A stretch of 64,000 nucleotides of DNA, from the NCBI RefSeq assembly GCF_024129865.1, contig NZ_JAMYFE010000041.1, positions 1-64,000 on the forward strand, written 5' to 3'. The notes beneath the pieces are model-generated. The model saw only the letters and a program-made list of their open reading frames with translations, did not search any database and was not told the DNA's origin. Each line of letters starts with the position of its first letter. The first letter of the stretch is position 1. The position numbers and the translations under genes were made by a program. The DNA is from Stieleria tagensis. Lineage in GTDB: Bacteria > Planctomycetota > Planctomycetia > Pirellulales > Pirellulaceae. Shown here in pieces: positions 44,711 through 54,149 of the stretch.

Positions 44711-45553
44711 ATGAAGATGTTGTTTCGGCACCTGAAAATTACACCACAGTCGATTGCTGGCTGGGCCGGCCTTGGATTGGCCGTGATCTCATTCACCGGT
44801 TCGACCGCTTTCGCACAGGCCCCAACACAGCCGTCAGCGGAACCGTCTCCTGAACCGGTATCGATCGCGGCACTGTTTGGTGATGAACCCGACCCGCTTT
44901 CGCCTGCCAAGCAAACGCCCGAGTCACCGCAAGCGGACGCAAGACAATCCGACTACCGTTTAAACAACGCGTTGGATGCATTGTCGGACATCAATGCTGG
45001 CGACCGGATTCCGTCCCAGGTGAGTGAGACACGCTACGAATCCATCTTTGCCGATCGGAAAACGACCTATGACGAGGGTCGCTTTTTGATGCCTCCTATT
45101 GAAGCGCTCACCGTCAGTATGGATAGCATTGGTGAAGGGGATCAAAAGGGAAGTGTCCCCCCCGGCTACCTGAAGGGTGTCACCCCGCCAGTCACTGCGC
45201 TTCCTGAATCCGGTTTGGATCGAGGCCTGCCTTGGCAGTGGAATACGAGCTATTGGGCCGCTTCCAATACGTTCTCCCACCCGCTGTACTTCGAAGACAG
45301 AATGCTGGAGCGGCACGGCCACTACTGCCATCCCTGTCTGCAACCGTTCCTCAGCGGTGGTCGCTTCGCTGGCCAGTTTGTCATGCTGCCCTACCTGTGC
45401 GCGATCGACCCGGCATGTGAATGCGATTATACGCTGGGCTATTACCGCGCCGGATCCTGTGCACCCGCACTCAAACAACGCCCGCCCTACCAGCGTAAAG
45501 CCGTGGTTGCCGAAGCCGCCACGCTCGCAACCGGGCTCACCATCCTGCCGTAA
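44711..45553 (+). CDS. Exported hypothetical protein of planctomycete type
   Basis: The 280-residue protein starts at ATG 44711 (ggagcaggcg just upstream). A signal peptide (GWAGLGLAVISFTGSTAFAQ) is followed by a Pro-rich linker, a DALSDINAGDRIP region and the conserved-looking second half: YFEDRMLERHGHYCHPCLQP, FAGQFVMLPYLCAIDPACEC, DYTLGYYRAGSCAPALKQRP. The four or more cysteines in this half probably form disulfides. Similar endings occur in other unnamed planctomycete exported proteins that I recall, without known function. Confidence 0.72.
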   Translation: MKMLFRHLKITPQSIAGWAGLGLAVISFTGSTAFAQAPTQPSAEPSPEPVSIAALFGDEPDPLSPAKQTPESPQADARQSDYRLNNALDALSDINAGDRIPSQVSETRYESIFADRKTTYDEGRFLMPPIEALTVSMDSIGEGDQKGSVPPGYLKGVTPPVTALPESGLDRGLPWQWNTSYWAASNTFSHPLYFEDRMLERHGHYCHPCLQPFLSGGRFAGQFVMLPYLCAIDPACECDYTLGYYRAGSCAPALKQRPPYQRKAVVAEAATLATGLTILP

Positions 45554-45590
45554 GAGGTTGCGTTGCTCGCGTGGTGCAGCAACGCTTCCA

Positions 45591-45657
45591 TGTGGCGTTC
45601 AGCTTCCGGCTTGCGATTCGCCCGGTGTGGTGATCGCAAGCTGGAAGCTTACGCCAC
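45591..45657. terminator. Long inverted repeat between convergent genes
   Basis: The left arm tgtggcgttcagcttccggc and the right arm gctggaagcttacgccaca form an imperfect stem of about 27 pairs. A smaller hairpin, cgttgct...agcaacg, sits just before it at 45561-45584. Both lie between the exported-protein gene (plus) and the enolase-superfamily gene (minus), where a two-way terminator is expected. A T run is lacking. Confidence 0.5.
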
Positions 45658-45693
45658 AAATTGTCGACCCGAAATTCGAATTTGAACGCACCA

Positions 45694-47040
45694 CTAGTGA
45701 ATCGGATCGTCGCCGTACCCCAATCCGGGGCCGGCGAGCTGGGCGGTTGGAATTCGACCGCCTTGAATTTCGAAAAAGTCGGGGAACCGCTGCATCCAGC
45801 GTCGGTTCCCGTCGGGTGAATATTGCCGACCGTTGCTTTCCACCGCAGCGACGCCAGGGATATGGGCGGCCAGCGAAGCGCTGTGCAGCAGCGATGCGCC
45901 GACGCAGGTCAAATCTTGAACGCATAGGTACAGCTTCTTGTGCCTCGCCACGGCGCCCAACAACAACGCTTCCGAGTGGCCTTTGCAAGCCTTTAGCGCG
46001 ATCCCGCTGTAACCTTGCTCGACGGCCGTGCGCAAACTTTTCAGTCCAACCAGGGATTCGTCGATCACCACCGGTCGCCGCTCGGCAGCGCGATGCATGG
46101 TCGCCTGCCCAGGCCGTTCCAAATCACGGTGCGTGGGTTGTTCGATGTACTGAACGCGTTGCAAGCCTTGCGCCGCGTCGCGTTGCAAACGATCCAGCAA
46201 TTGCAACACATAGTCTTCGTCTTCACAGCGTTCGTTGAAATCCAGCGAATACGACCAGTCGCCATCACGTCGCTGGGATGCCACCGCATCAATTCGCGCG
46301 ACACGCTGGGCATCCCAGTCCAGATTCGCGCCATCGAGCTTGATCTTTAAATGCGTCAATCCGTTGCGATCGATCCACTGCCCCAGCGTCTCGGGCAATC
46401 CGTCGCCGACGGGTGTTTCAATGTCGGCATCGGTCAACGGGTCCAAGGCGCCGACCAAATGATACAGGGGCAACGAATCACAGGGCGTGGAAGAGATAAA
46501 ATCGGACAGGTGCAGCCCCGAAAATTCTGCATCCAAATAATGGCCCAAATCATTCGGCAGGTGATCGCGTCCCAGCAGCGCATAACTACTGACACCAGCG
46601 GCCTTGCCATGAGCATCAAACAGCGCCGCGTCGATCGGAGATGCGGCTAACAAAACCGCCAATTCAGGAATGGGCTCTGCCAACCCTTTTTCCGCAGCCA
46701 GCTCCGCGGCGATCGTCAACTGTGAACCGGCCATGCGATGACACAGGTCCATCGGGTGCCCGGTTTGGTCGTTGTCCAGGTAACCTTGAGCGATCCGCTG
46801 ACTCAGCTCCAGCACCAATTCCAATTTGGTCGGATCATCCAACGTCGCTGAGGGCCAGGCCCAGGCGACGCCCATCGTCATCGATCCCAACCCGCGGCCC
46901 CGGCCGGCCCCCGTTTCGGCATCACAATCGACCGACAACACCGTCACGTCCTCCACAATCCGGCCACCAAACTTCATCGGGGTTCGATAACGGTAGGTTT
47001 CGGTGCGCAGTTGCAGTGAAAAACGTTCTATGGCGGTCAT
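45694..47040 (-). CDS. Enolase-superfamily enzyme (muconate-lactonizing-type subgroup)
   Basis: The 448-residue protein starts at ATG 47040 (MTAIERFSLQLRTE); the frame upstream to 47148 looks non-coding. Active-site residues of the subgroup are readable: the KxK motif in LTHLKIKLDG, metal ligands in YSLDFNE, YIEQP and VIDESLV, and the lysine in GIALKACKGHSEALLLG. Members abstract the proton alpha to a carboxylate (dipeptide epimerases, lactonizing enzymes). Nothing in the neighbourhood names the substrate. The N-terminal part is longer than usual, with inserted segments (RGRGLGSMTMGVAWAW). Confidence 0.82.
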   Translation of the reverse strand: MTAIERFSLQLRTETYRYRTPMKFGGRIVEDVTVLSVDCDAETGAGRGRGLGSMTMGVAWAWPSATLDDPTKLELVLELSQRIAQGYLDNDQTGHPMDLCHRMAGSQLTIAAELAAEKGLAEPIPELAVLLAASPIDAALFDAHGKAAGVSSYALLGRDHLPNDLGHYLDAEFSGLHLSDFISSTPCDSLPLYHLVGALDPLTDADIETPVGDGLPETLGQWIDRNGLTHLKIKLDGANLDWDAQRVARIDAVASQRRDGDWSYSLDFNERCEDEDYVLQLLDRLQRDAAQGLQRVQYIEQPTHRDLERPGQATMHRAAERRPVVIDESLVGLKSLRTAVEQGYSGIALKACKGHSEALLLGAVARHKKLYLCVQDLTCVGASLLHSASLAAHIPGVAAVESNGRQYSPDGNRRWMQRFPDFFEIQGGRIPTAQLAGPGLGYGDDPIH

Positions 47041-47149
47041 AGCTGTCTGTCTGAAAGGGAAACGTGAGCTTGAGAGTGGCATCATGCCGGGTTCTCGCAA
47101 GCGCGGAAAGCCCGACTCCCCTCTGCAGACGGGACCTGCTCGACACATG

Positions 47150-47345
47150 AGTCGTAGCGGACCCCGCCAGGGTCCCGATTACCCACAAATGGCAACCCGA
47201 CGCGTGGGTTTAGAAGCCAGCGCTTTTACGGTAACCCGACGCGTCAGCGAGGGATCAAACAAAATTGGCGGGTAATCGCTATCCCGCCAGGGTTCCGACC
47301 GCCGGGAATCCAGGGGGATCTGAACCGTGGCCGGTCCAGCTACGG
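47150..47345. repeat. Mixed island of repeat families A and B
   Basis: Family B parts (cgtagcggaccccgccaggg at 47153, then ccgccagggttccgaccg, ggatctgaaccgtggccgg and tccagctacgg up to 47345) surround two family A arms in direct order (aacccgacgcgtgggt at 47193 and gtaacccgacgcgtcagcga at 47231). One family has probably inserted into the other. Confidence 0.75.
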
Positions 47346-47557
47346 TTAACAGGGGGGGAAACCGAGCACAACAATTCCCACCCCTGCAAAAATAATTTGG
47401 GTAATCTGGGGCTTATCGGCGGCGAATCTGCCGGCTGACAACAGAAAGTGAGCTTCAATTACCGATAACGAGGCTGGCTTCCATGCTGTTTTGATGTCGT
47501 TTCCTCGAATTCAACGGAACTCTGACGCGGCCCCGCACGTCAGAACACCACGATTCG

Positions 47558-47585
47558 TTGACAGTTTATCCGCTCCAACTAGAAT
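47558..47585 (+). promoter_or_regulatory. Sigma70-like promoter upstream of the giant surface protein
   Basis: TTGACA (47558-47563) and TAGAAT (47580-47585) are separated by 16 bases. If used, transcription would start near 47592 and leave a leader of about 308 bases before ATG 47900. Confidence 0.5.
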
Positions 47586-47899
47586 CGCAGCCAAACCTTA
47601 TCCAATTGCCTCAGACTTCGCATTTTTCCCATCCTTCTGATTGGGCGAGCACTACGTATTTTGCAATGATCGAGGCCGAAATCGTCCGATGCATACGAAC
47701 GTGCGCTTTCCCCAACGCTCGCGCATGGCGTGTGAATAAGATACGCATTGGAATGATGAGAGAATGGAATTGAATTGATTAGATAGCAGGGCTTGGCAGA
47801 ATTAAGATTAGCCAATCCGCACGTTGCCCGACTGACCCACGACACTGCCCGCTTTTGACCCTAGCTTGAAAAAGCTGGCTCGTTTGGTAGAGACCTTCG

Positions 47900-50800
47900 A
47901 TGATCCAACGCACTGAATCGGAATCCTTGATCCGCCGCTCCTCCAGCACCGAGACGGATGGCACAGTTGCCAAATCCTCGCGGTCGAGCCGTCGCCGGAC
48001 GGATCGTCAGAAGAGCCGATCGCGTCGTAATCAACGTCGCCTGTCGGTCGAGGGTTTAGAAGCTCGTCAATTGCTTGCCGCCGGAGTCGGTGGCGGAGCG
48101 ACAACCCCGACGATTGACCCGGGTCTATTTGACGCGGTCGAGCCACGAAACATTGGCGCGGTGCAAGCGTTCCAGGTCAACGAGAACGAGAACACGTCGC
48201 AGCGAGGCATCAATGATACGTTCAACAGTGCTCAAGCCATTCCGCTGGGCACCGGAAGCGGTGAAGAAGACACGATTGACATCAACGGCAGTCTGCCGAT
48301 CACGGTTAGCAGCCAGGGTAACATCAACACCGATGTTGACACCTTTTCGTTCCAGCTCCGAGCAGGCGATATCCTAGACGTTGCCGTCCTTGGCGCCGGT
48401 GCCAACGTGACGCTGTTCTATGGAGCTCCCGATCCCAACGCTCCGGCCGGCGACGCGCCGCACCCACGCGCCAACGCTGGATCTCTCTGGTTTGGAACCG
48501 ATACGAACCAGGGTATATTCCATCCCGACGCTTCCCCATTGATGACCGTCGGAAACGCGCTAGGTCACCAGGTCGTCCCACACAGCGGCACCTATTACCT
48601 ATCGTTGGCCCCCTCGACCACAGCGGTCAACTACACAGCGGGATTGCGTGTTTACCGCCCCGTGTCCGAACAGTTGCCCATCGGACAACAACAAACGATC
48701 TACGTCGATTTCGAGGGCGGTGCCTATCCCTCTAGCTTGTTCGGCCCCAACGACGTGTTGGGCTTCAGCTTGATTCGTTTCACGAACTTTCGGCAGAACA
48801 TTGGCTTCCTAGGCATCGAAGACACCGACGAAGCGGCCTACAACGAACTGATTGACAAAATCATTTCGCAGATTGAATCAGACTTTGATTCTGTGGTGCG
48901 TGATGGCGGCAACGGCGACTACGACTCGACCGGTAAACCTGGCGATTTCGGCATTCGAATTTTGAATAGTCGGGATGCGGTTGATCGCGGACTCTACGAC
49001 GTGCCATCGCTAGACGACCCGTTGGTCACTCGGATTTTTGTCGGCGGCACCGTGCTGGACGCGGGGATCGATGGCATCCTCGGCATCGCGCAATCACTCG
49101 ACGTCGGCAACTTCGACATGAGCGAGTATTCGATCCTGCCGATCGATTTCTTCCTAGACGCCTCGACGGTGTTCCCGATCGCAAACACCAGCAGCGTTTT
49201 GGATGCAGTGGCACGGCGGATTGGTACCACCGTTTCACACGAAGCCGGCCACACGTTTGGTCTGCGTCACCTAAACGGTGATAACTTCATCGGCGCCATC
49301 ATGGACGATCCAGGTGTTCGCCGTGATGAGTTTCGATTGGGCGTTGGCCCCGACGGTATCTTCGGCACCATCGATGACACCACGTCCGTGTTTGCTCGTG
49401 ATCAGCTGAGCTTGAACGAGGGACTGTTCGGCTATCAGGATTCGCCAGACACGTTGGCCCACAGCCTGTCGACCGGTATGGTCGGCGCGTCGATCAGCGG
49501 TCTGGTATTCAATGACGCCAATCGTGACGGACAAGCTTCCGGCGATGCCGGTTTGCCAGGCGTCACCGTGTTTGCCGATGTCAACAATAACGGAATCTTT
49601 GATGTCACCGATCCCAGTGACGTCAGCGATAGCGGCGGCGCCTATGCCCTGTCGGTCGCCTCGGGCACCTACAACATCATCGCGATCACTCCCGATCAGT
49701 TTGCTGCCACCACGGTCACCACACGAGCGAACATCACCTCCGGCACCGCCGGCGTGAACTTTGGTTTCATCCAAGTCGTCCCAGACATCACCGGAACTAA
49801 ATTTGCCGACACCAACGGCAATGGATTGTTCGATGCCAATGAATCCGGCATCGAAGGCGTCTATGTTTACTTGGATTTGGACGGCGACGACCGACCGGAC
49901 TTGGGTGAACCCTCGGCATTGACCGACGCCAATGGCGACTACTCAATCAATTTCCCCGGGCCAGGTACCTACACGATTCGCGAAGTCGTCACGGCCGGCT
50001 ATGTCCAGACCTTCCCGGTCGGTGGCGAGCACGTCGTCACCTACAACGGCACTGCTCTGACGGACAACTACAACTTTGGCAACCTGCCGTCGCGCGACTA
50101 CGGTGACGCCCCGGACAGCTACCAAACCACCGTCGCCACCAATGGCCCCAGCCACGGCATCAGCCAAGGCCTGGGACTCGGTGCTCAGGTCGACCGTGAA
50201 ACCAACGGTCTGCCAACGTCCAACGCTTTGGGCGACGACAACAACAACATTGACGACGAAGACGGCATTCAATTGCTCTCGCCGCTTGGCCCTGGTGGAT
50301 CCGCGACCTTCGCAGTCACCACCCGTAACGAATCCGGTGTTCCAGCCTTCCTGCAAGGTTGGATCGATTTTGATGCCAGCGGAACGTTTGACGCCAACGA
50401 ACAAGTATTTACCAACGTCTCTCTCGGTGCCGGCACGACCAACTTGACGGTCAACGTGCCCACCGGTGCCGTGGTCGGTTCAACCTATGCCCGCTTCCGC
50501 TACAGCCCGACTGCGAATCTAGGTGTCGGCGGCGAAGCAGATGTCGGTGAAGTCGAAGATTACCAGTTCGACATCCTGGCCCAGGCTCAAGTCGCTAACG
50601 ACGACGTGTTCACGGTCTCACGGAACTCGCTGTCCAATCAACTGGACGTGCTGGCCAATGACTTTGAAACCAACGTCACACGTCTGACGATCATCCAGCT
50701 CAACACGGTCAACACCGCCGGTGTCGTTGGAATCTCGCAAGACGGACGCTCGATCTCCTACACGCCGCCCAATGGATTCATCGGTCGCGATGCATTCCAG

Positions 50801-53023
50801 TACGTGGTCCAAGACCAACTGGGAAATCGCTACACGGCAAATGTGGCCGTGAACGTGAACTTCCAATCCAACGTGCCGATCGCAGTCGACGATACGTTTG
50901 ACATCCCACAAGGCTCGGCCAATCGCGCTCTGAACGTGTTGGATAACGACGTGCCGAGTGTCGCCGGCGGATTGCGAATCACCAGCGTGACCGCTGGGGA
51001 TCAAGGCGGCCAAGTCTCCTTGGAAGGCGGCGGACAAACCGTTCGCTACACACCCCAACCTGGCTTTGCCGGCACCGAGCAGTTCACCTATAGCATCGAA
51101 GATGCCAACGGCACCGTCAGCTCGGCTCAAGTCACCGTCAATTCACAGCCAGGTGCCCGCAACGACGATTTGATCGACTTCTCGATCGGCATCTTTGATG
51201 TTGTCAACAATCAACCGATCACCAGCGTTCAAGTCGGCCAACCGTTCTACGTCCGAGTCTCGGTTCAAGAACTCAACAACCCGACATTCAGCCCCGAAGG
51301 CGTGGCATCGGCGTTCTTGGATCTGTTGTACACCGACGAACTGGTTGCCACCCGAGACACCAACAATAGCGATGGGTTTGATTTCGACATTACCTTTGGT
51401 GACAATTTCCAAGGCAGCGGATTCAAACTCGGTGACGCCTCGACCCCGGGTCTGATTGATGACGTCGGAGCCGTGCAACCGATTCCCGCCGACGGCAACC
51501 TGATCGAACATAGCGATCCGGTCGAACTGTTTACCATCACGATGCAAGCGGTTTCACCCGGTGTGGCATTGTTCGCCGGCGACCCGGCCGACCAAGCCGT
51601 CGCGGAAACCATTTTGGTTGACGAAGACGTCGCGCTGACACCGGCCCAACAGCGTCTCGGCCGCACCGAACTGACGATCTTCCCAGCCGGAGACGACTTT
51701 GCCAGTGCCATCGACGACGCATTTATGACCGGCACCGATTCCAACGGAATCGTGATCAGTTCGGGCAACGCACCGAACACGCTGGATGTCCTGAACAATG
51801 ACAACTTTGGCCCCACCGGCGGGATCCGTGAATTTGGAATCGCCACCGGAGCCTCCCGCGGTACAGCCGTCATCAACGACAACGGCACGCCGGACGATCT
51901 CAGTGACGACACGATCGATTACTATGCCGATCTAAACGCCAACGGTTTCGACAGCTTCACCTACCTGATCGTCTCCAACGACGGCGTTCGCAGTGTCGCC
52001 GAAGTCACCATGGCGATCGGGAATGCTGCCGCCGACGATATCGTCGACATTTCGTTTGGTCTGGTGGATCAATTCGGCAGCACGATCACATCGGTCCAAG
52101 CCGGCCAGACCTTTGGCGTGCAAGTGTACGTCGAAGACCTGCGAGGAACGCTGGATAACACCGCTGTGTTCGCCGCCTACCTGGACATGTTGTACGACAT
52201 CGACGCCATCAGCCCCGCAGCGGGAGTGCCCGGCGGACGCTACGATTTTGATGTCGAATTCGACACCGACTTCGATGCCGCGGCGGGTGTCGGAACCGCC
52301 ATTCGCGATGGCATCATCGATGAATTCGGATCGCTGTTGATGCAGGGCAGCCAGATCGTCGATCCGGACTCGATCATCGAACCGAACCTGATGGCGACGG
52401 TGTACTTCGTCGCTGGCAACGTCGCCGGAACGACCCAAGTGATCGGTAGCCCGGCCGATTCCCAACCGTTCCAAGACACGCTGCTGCTAGAGCGGAATGA
52501 TCCCGTTCCGGTTTCGCAAATTCGCTACGACGTGTTGAACATCACGATCACCGGTGGCAGCCCGCTACAAAACCCGGCACTTCCGGAAGACGTCAATAAC
52601 GATGGTGTTGTCACGCCGTCGGACGCACTCAGTGTGATCAACGCTCTGGCCCGTGAAGGCGAAGGGGAATCCGGTGGCCGCGGCTTCTTCACCGATGTCA
52701 ACGGCGACTCGAAAACGACCGCCTTGGATGCCTTGCGGGTGATCAATCACTTGGCCGTGGCACTGACAGCGTCAACGAGCGAAAGTGAATCGATCGGCAG
52801 CGCCCTGTTGCCCGGAATCCCCGCCAGCGAGGATGAGGACAGCGACGACGGCAGTCACCAAACGGCCTTTGCACAACTGAATCAGCAATCCAAGCTGGTC
52901 AGTGGTGAAGTGGCCGGCGGCGAAGCAGCAACTTCCTCGGCATTCCTTTCACTAGACGATGCCGATGAAGACGAAGACGATCTGCTAAGCCTGTTAGCTG
53001 ACGACCAAAGCAGCCTGCTGTAA
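47900..53023 (+). CDS. Giant surface protein: metzincin, SdrD-B, GEVED and dockerin domains
   Basis: The 1707-residue protein has a very basic start and the leader motif SVEGLEARQLLAA (about 50-62) typical of giant planctomycete surface proteins. A pre-peptidase-like region (about 100-175, DTFSFQLRAGDILDVAVLG) precedes a metalloprotease segment with the metzincin motif HEAGHTFGLRH (about 447). Two SdrD-B-like units follow (SGLVFNDANRDGQASGDAGL and TGTKFADTNGNGLFDANESG), then a GEVED domain (RDYGDAPDSYQ to GEVEDYQFDI, about 731-892). Two cadherin-like units (DVLANDFE, NVLDNDVPS) and two similar cohesin-like units (about 1093 and 1375) come next. Dockerin-type Ca loops (VNNDGVVTPSDALSVINAL, VNGDSKTTALDALRVINHL) lie near 1566-1615. 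The acidic tail ends DDQSSLL. Confidence 0.85.
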   Translation: MIQRTESESLIRRSSSTETDGTVAKSSRSSRRRTDRQKSRSRRNQRRLSVEGLEARQLLAAGVGGGATTPTIDPGLFDAVEPRNIGAVQAFQVNENENTSQRGINDTFNSAQAIPLGTGSGEEDTIDINGSLPITVSSQGNINTDVDTFSFQLRAGDILDVAVLGAGANVTLFYGAPDPNAPAGDAPHPRANAGSLWFGTDTNQGIFHPDASPLMTVGNALGHQVVPHSGTYYLSLAPSTTAVNYTAGLRVYRPVSEQLPIGQQQTIYVDFEGGAYPSSLFGPNDVLGFSLIRFTNFRQNIGFLGIEDTDEAAYNELIDKIISQIESDFDSVVRDGGNGDYDSTGKPGDFGIRILNSRDAVDRGLYDVPSLDDPLVTRIFVGGTVLDAGIDGILGIAQSLDVGNFDMSEYSILPIDFFLDASTVFPIANTSSVLDAVARRIGTTVSHEAGHTFGLRHLNGDNFIGAIMDDPGVRRDEFRLGVGPDGIFGTIDDTTSVFARDQLSLNEGLFGYQDSPDTLAHSLSTGMVGASISGLVFNDANRDGQASGDAGLPGVTVFADVNNNGIFDVTDPSDVSDSGGAYALSVASGTYNIIAITPDQFAATTVTTRANITSGTAGVNFGFIQVVPDITGTKFADTNGNGLFDANESGIEGVYVYLDLDGDDRPDLGEPSALTDANGDYSINFPGPGTYTIREVVTAGYVQTFPVGGEHVVTYNGTALTDNYNFGNLPSRDYGDAPDSYQTTVATNGPSHGISQGLGLGAQVDRETNGLPTSNALGDDNNNIDDEDGIQLLSPLGPGGSATFAVTTRNESGVPAFLQGWIDFDASGTFDANEQVFTNVSLGAGTTNLTVNVPTGAVVGSTYARFRYSPTANLGVGGEADVGEVEDYQFDILAQAQVANDDVFTVSRNSLSNQLDVLANDFETNVTRLTIIQLNTVNTAGVVGISQDGRSISYTPPNGFIGRDAFQYVVQDQLGNRYTANVAVNVNFQSNVPIAVDDTFDIPQGSANRALNVLDNDVPSVAGGLRITSVTAGDQGGQVSLEGGGQTVRYTPQPGFAGTEQFTYSIEDANGTVSSAQVTVNSQPGARNDDLIDFSIGIFDVVNNQPITSVQVGQPFYVRVSVQELNNPTFSPEGVASAFLDLLYTDELVATRDTNNSDGFDFDITFGDNFQGSGFKLGDASTPGLIDDVGAVQPIPADGNLIEHSDPVELFTITMQAVSPGVALFAGDPADQAVAETILVDEDVALTPAQQRLGRTELTIFPAGDDFASAIDDAFMTGTDSNGIVISSGNAPNTLDVLNNDNFGPTGGIREFGIATGASRGTAVINDNGTPDDLSDDTIDYYADLNANGFDSFTYLIVSNDGVRSVAEVTMAIGNAAADDIVDISFGLVDQFGSTITSVQAGQTFGVQVYVEDLRGTLDNTAVFAAYLDMLYDIDAISPAAGVPGGRYDFDVEFDTDFDAAAGVGTAIRDGIIDEFGSLLMQGSQIVDPDSIIEPNLMATVYFVAGNVAGTTQVIGSPADSQPFQDTLLLERNDPVPVSQIRYDVLNITITGGSPLQNPALPEDVNNDGVVTPSDALSVINALAREGEGESGGRGFFTDVNGDSKTTALDALRVINHLAVALTASTSESESIGSALLPGIPASEDEDSDDGSHQTAFAQLNQQSKLVSGEVAGGEAATSSAFLSLDDADEDEDDLLSLLADDQSSLL

Positions 53024-53043
53024 CACAAGCAGGCGTCAGTCAC

Positions 53044-53073
53044 CATTGGAATTCACGCTTCAGCGTGTCAGTC
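53044..53073. repeat. Short repeat C, copy 1
   Basis: The sequence attggaattcacgcttcagc plus gtgtc contains the small palindrome acgctTcAgcgt. The same motif with two differences occurs at 58446. Both copies lie directly 3' of a plus-strand gene. Confidence 0.65.
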
Positions 53074-53129
53074 ACCAACCTCACGGGAAGCCGTTTTGAT
53101 CACTGACACTTCAGCGATGCGGCACCGAT

Positions 53130-53858
53130 CTAGTTGGTGCTGAACGGTGGCGGGAAAGGCATTCGTTGTGCTGCGGCGTCGGAATCTGCGGTGGGAACAC
53201 TTCCCTGCAGATCAATGGCTCCGCTGGCCATGAATTCGATCAACCGCCGCGCCCGTCGATCCACGTTGGCTTGAGCCAACAGCTGCAACTTCATCGCCAC
53301 CGATAGCGGCAAGGTGTGAGAGATGATGTCACTGATCGGCCCCAACCCCATTGATCCGGCCAGCAATTCGCTCAAGCCCTTCTGAACCGATTCGGTTGCC
53401 GGAATGATCTGGCCGAAGGCCTCCAGTAATTCAGCCCGCAACGCGCTGCGCGACGCTGCTCCAGTGGGCGGGTACAGATCGTCCAAGACGTCGATGGCTG
53501 CGATGCGGTAACAACGACCGGCATCGATTTCCGCCGTCACGCGAGCCCGTTTGATTCCGACCAGCAAAATATTGTGCCGCTGGTCTTCCTGTTCGACGTG
53601 CGAGACGATCTTGCCAACACAGACCGTTTTGGCGATCGCCGGCGGCTGTTTTTTGCTGGCTGAATCCCCAGACAGGGTCGCCATCGCAATCAGCTGGTCG
53701 CTCTGCAGCGCGTCGGCCAACATTTCACAGTACCGCGGCTCGAACACGTGCAGTGGCTGCATCGCATGCGGAAACAAGACCATCGATGGCAGCGGAAACA
53801 AACGAACTCGACCATCAAAGTCGTCTGGTAATCGCGTCAAATCGTCCAAATCACCCAT
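53130..53858 (-). CDS. Lon N-terminal (substrate-binding) domain protein
   Basis: The 242-residue protein has the PUA-like Lon substrate-binding domain without ATPase or protease: VRLFPLPSMVLFPHAMQPLHV, FEPRYCEMLADAL, IAMATLSGD, VGKIVSHVEQEDQRHNILLVG and YPPTGAASRSALRAELLEAF. The C-terminal helical half fits the same family (LPLSVAMKLQLLAQANVDRR). Such stand-alone proteins are widespread and have no firmly known function; a role in protein quality control is only inferred. It starts at ATG 53858 and diverges from the epimerase gene. Confidence 0.85.
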   Translation of the reverse strand: MGDLDDLTRLPDDFDGRVRLFPLPSMVLFPHAMQPLHVFEPRYCEMLADALQSDQLIAMATLSGDSASKKQPPAIAKTVCVGKIVSHVEQEDQRHNILLVGIKRARVTAEIDAGRCYRIAAIDVLDDLYPPTGAASRSALRAELLEAFGQIIPATESVQKGLSELLAGSMGLGPISDIISHTLPLSVAMKLQLLAQANVDRRARRLIEFMASGAIDLQGSVPTADSDAAAQRMPFPPPFSTN

Positions 53859-54149
53859 GGATTCTCACTGTCAAACGAACTTCCCCGCAGCAACGGCCAC
53901 TTCACCAACGAGCGGCTTTTCAGATGCCCCTATTATAGACCAGCTACAACCCGTCCATCTCACGTGACTCGCAACGCCCCTTCAACCGTCACCGTTACCC
54001 AACTATGCTCGGCCAAACTGTGGACCAATCTGGTCAAATGGCTGAAAATGAGCGATGAACACCACTGAAGCCTCAACCCTCGGTTGGCGTCCGTGGCTAC
54101 TCAGCCTCGCATTCCCCCTGTCCCCATCCGCCGCCGATCACTTCGTCAC

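Larger units (their letters stand above)
47041..47899. other. 859-base gap with repeats and the giant gene's leader
   Basis: The gap holds family A arms (47193-47255), family B parts (47150-47345) and, after about 47400, an unusually A+T-rich upstream region. That region includes the promoter at 47558 and a small agcttgaaaaagct hairpin near 47865. No gene is supported; a frame of 71 codons from 47558 starts inside the promoter and is rejected. Confidence 0.55.
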
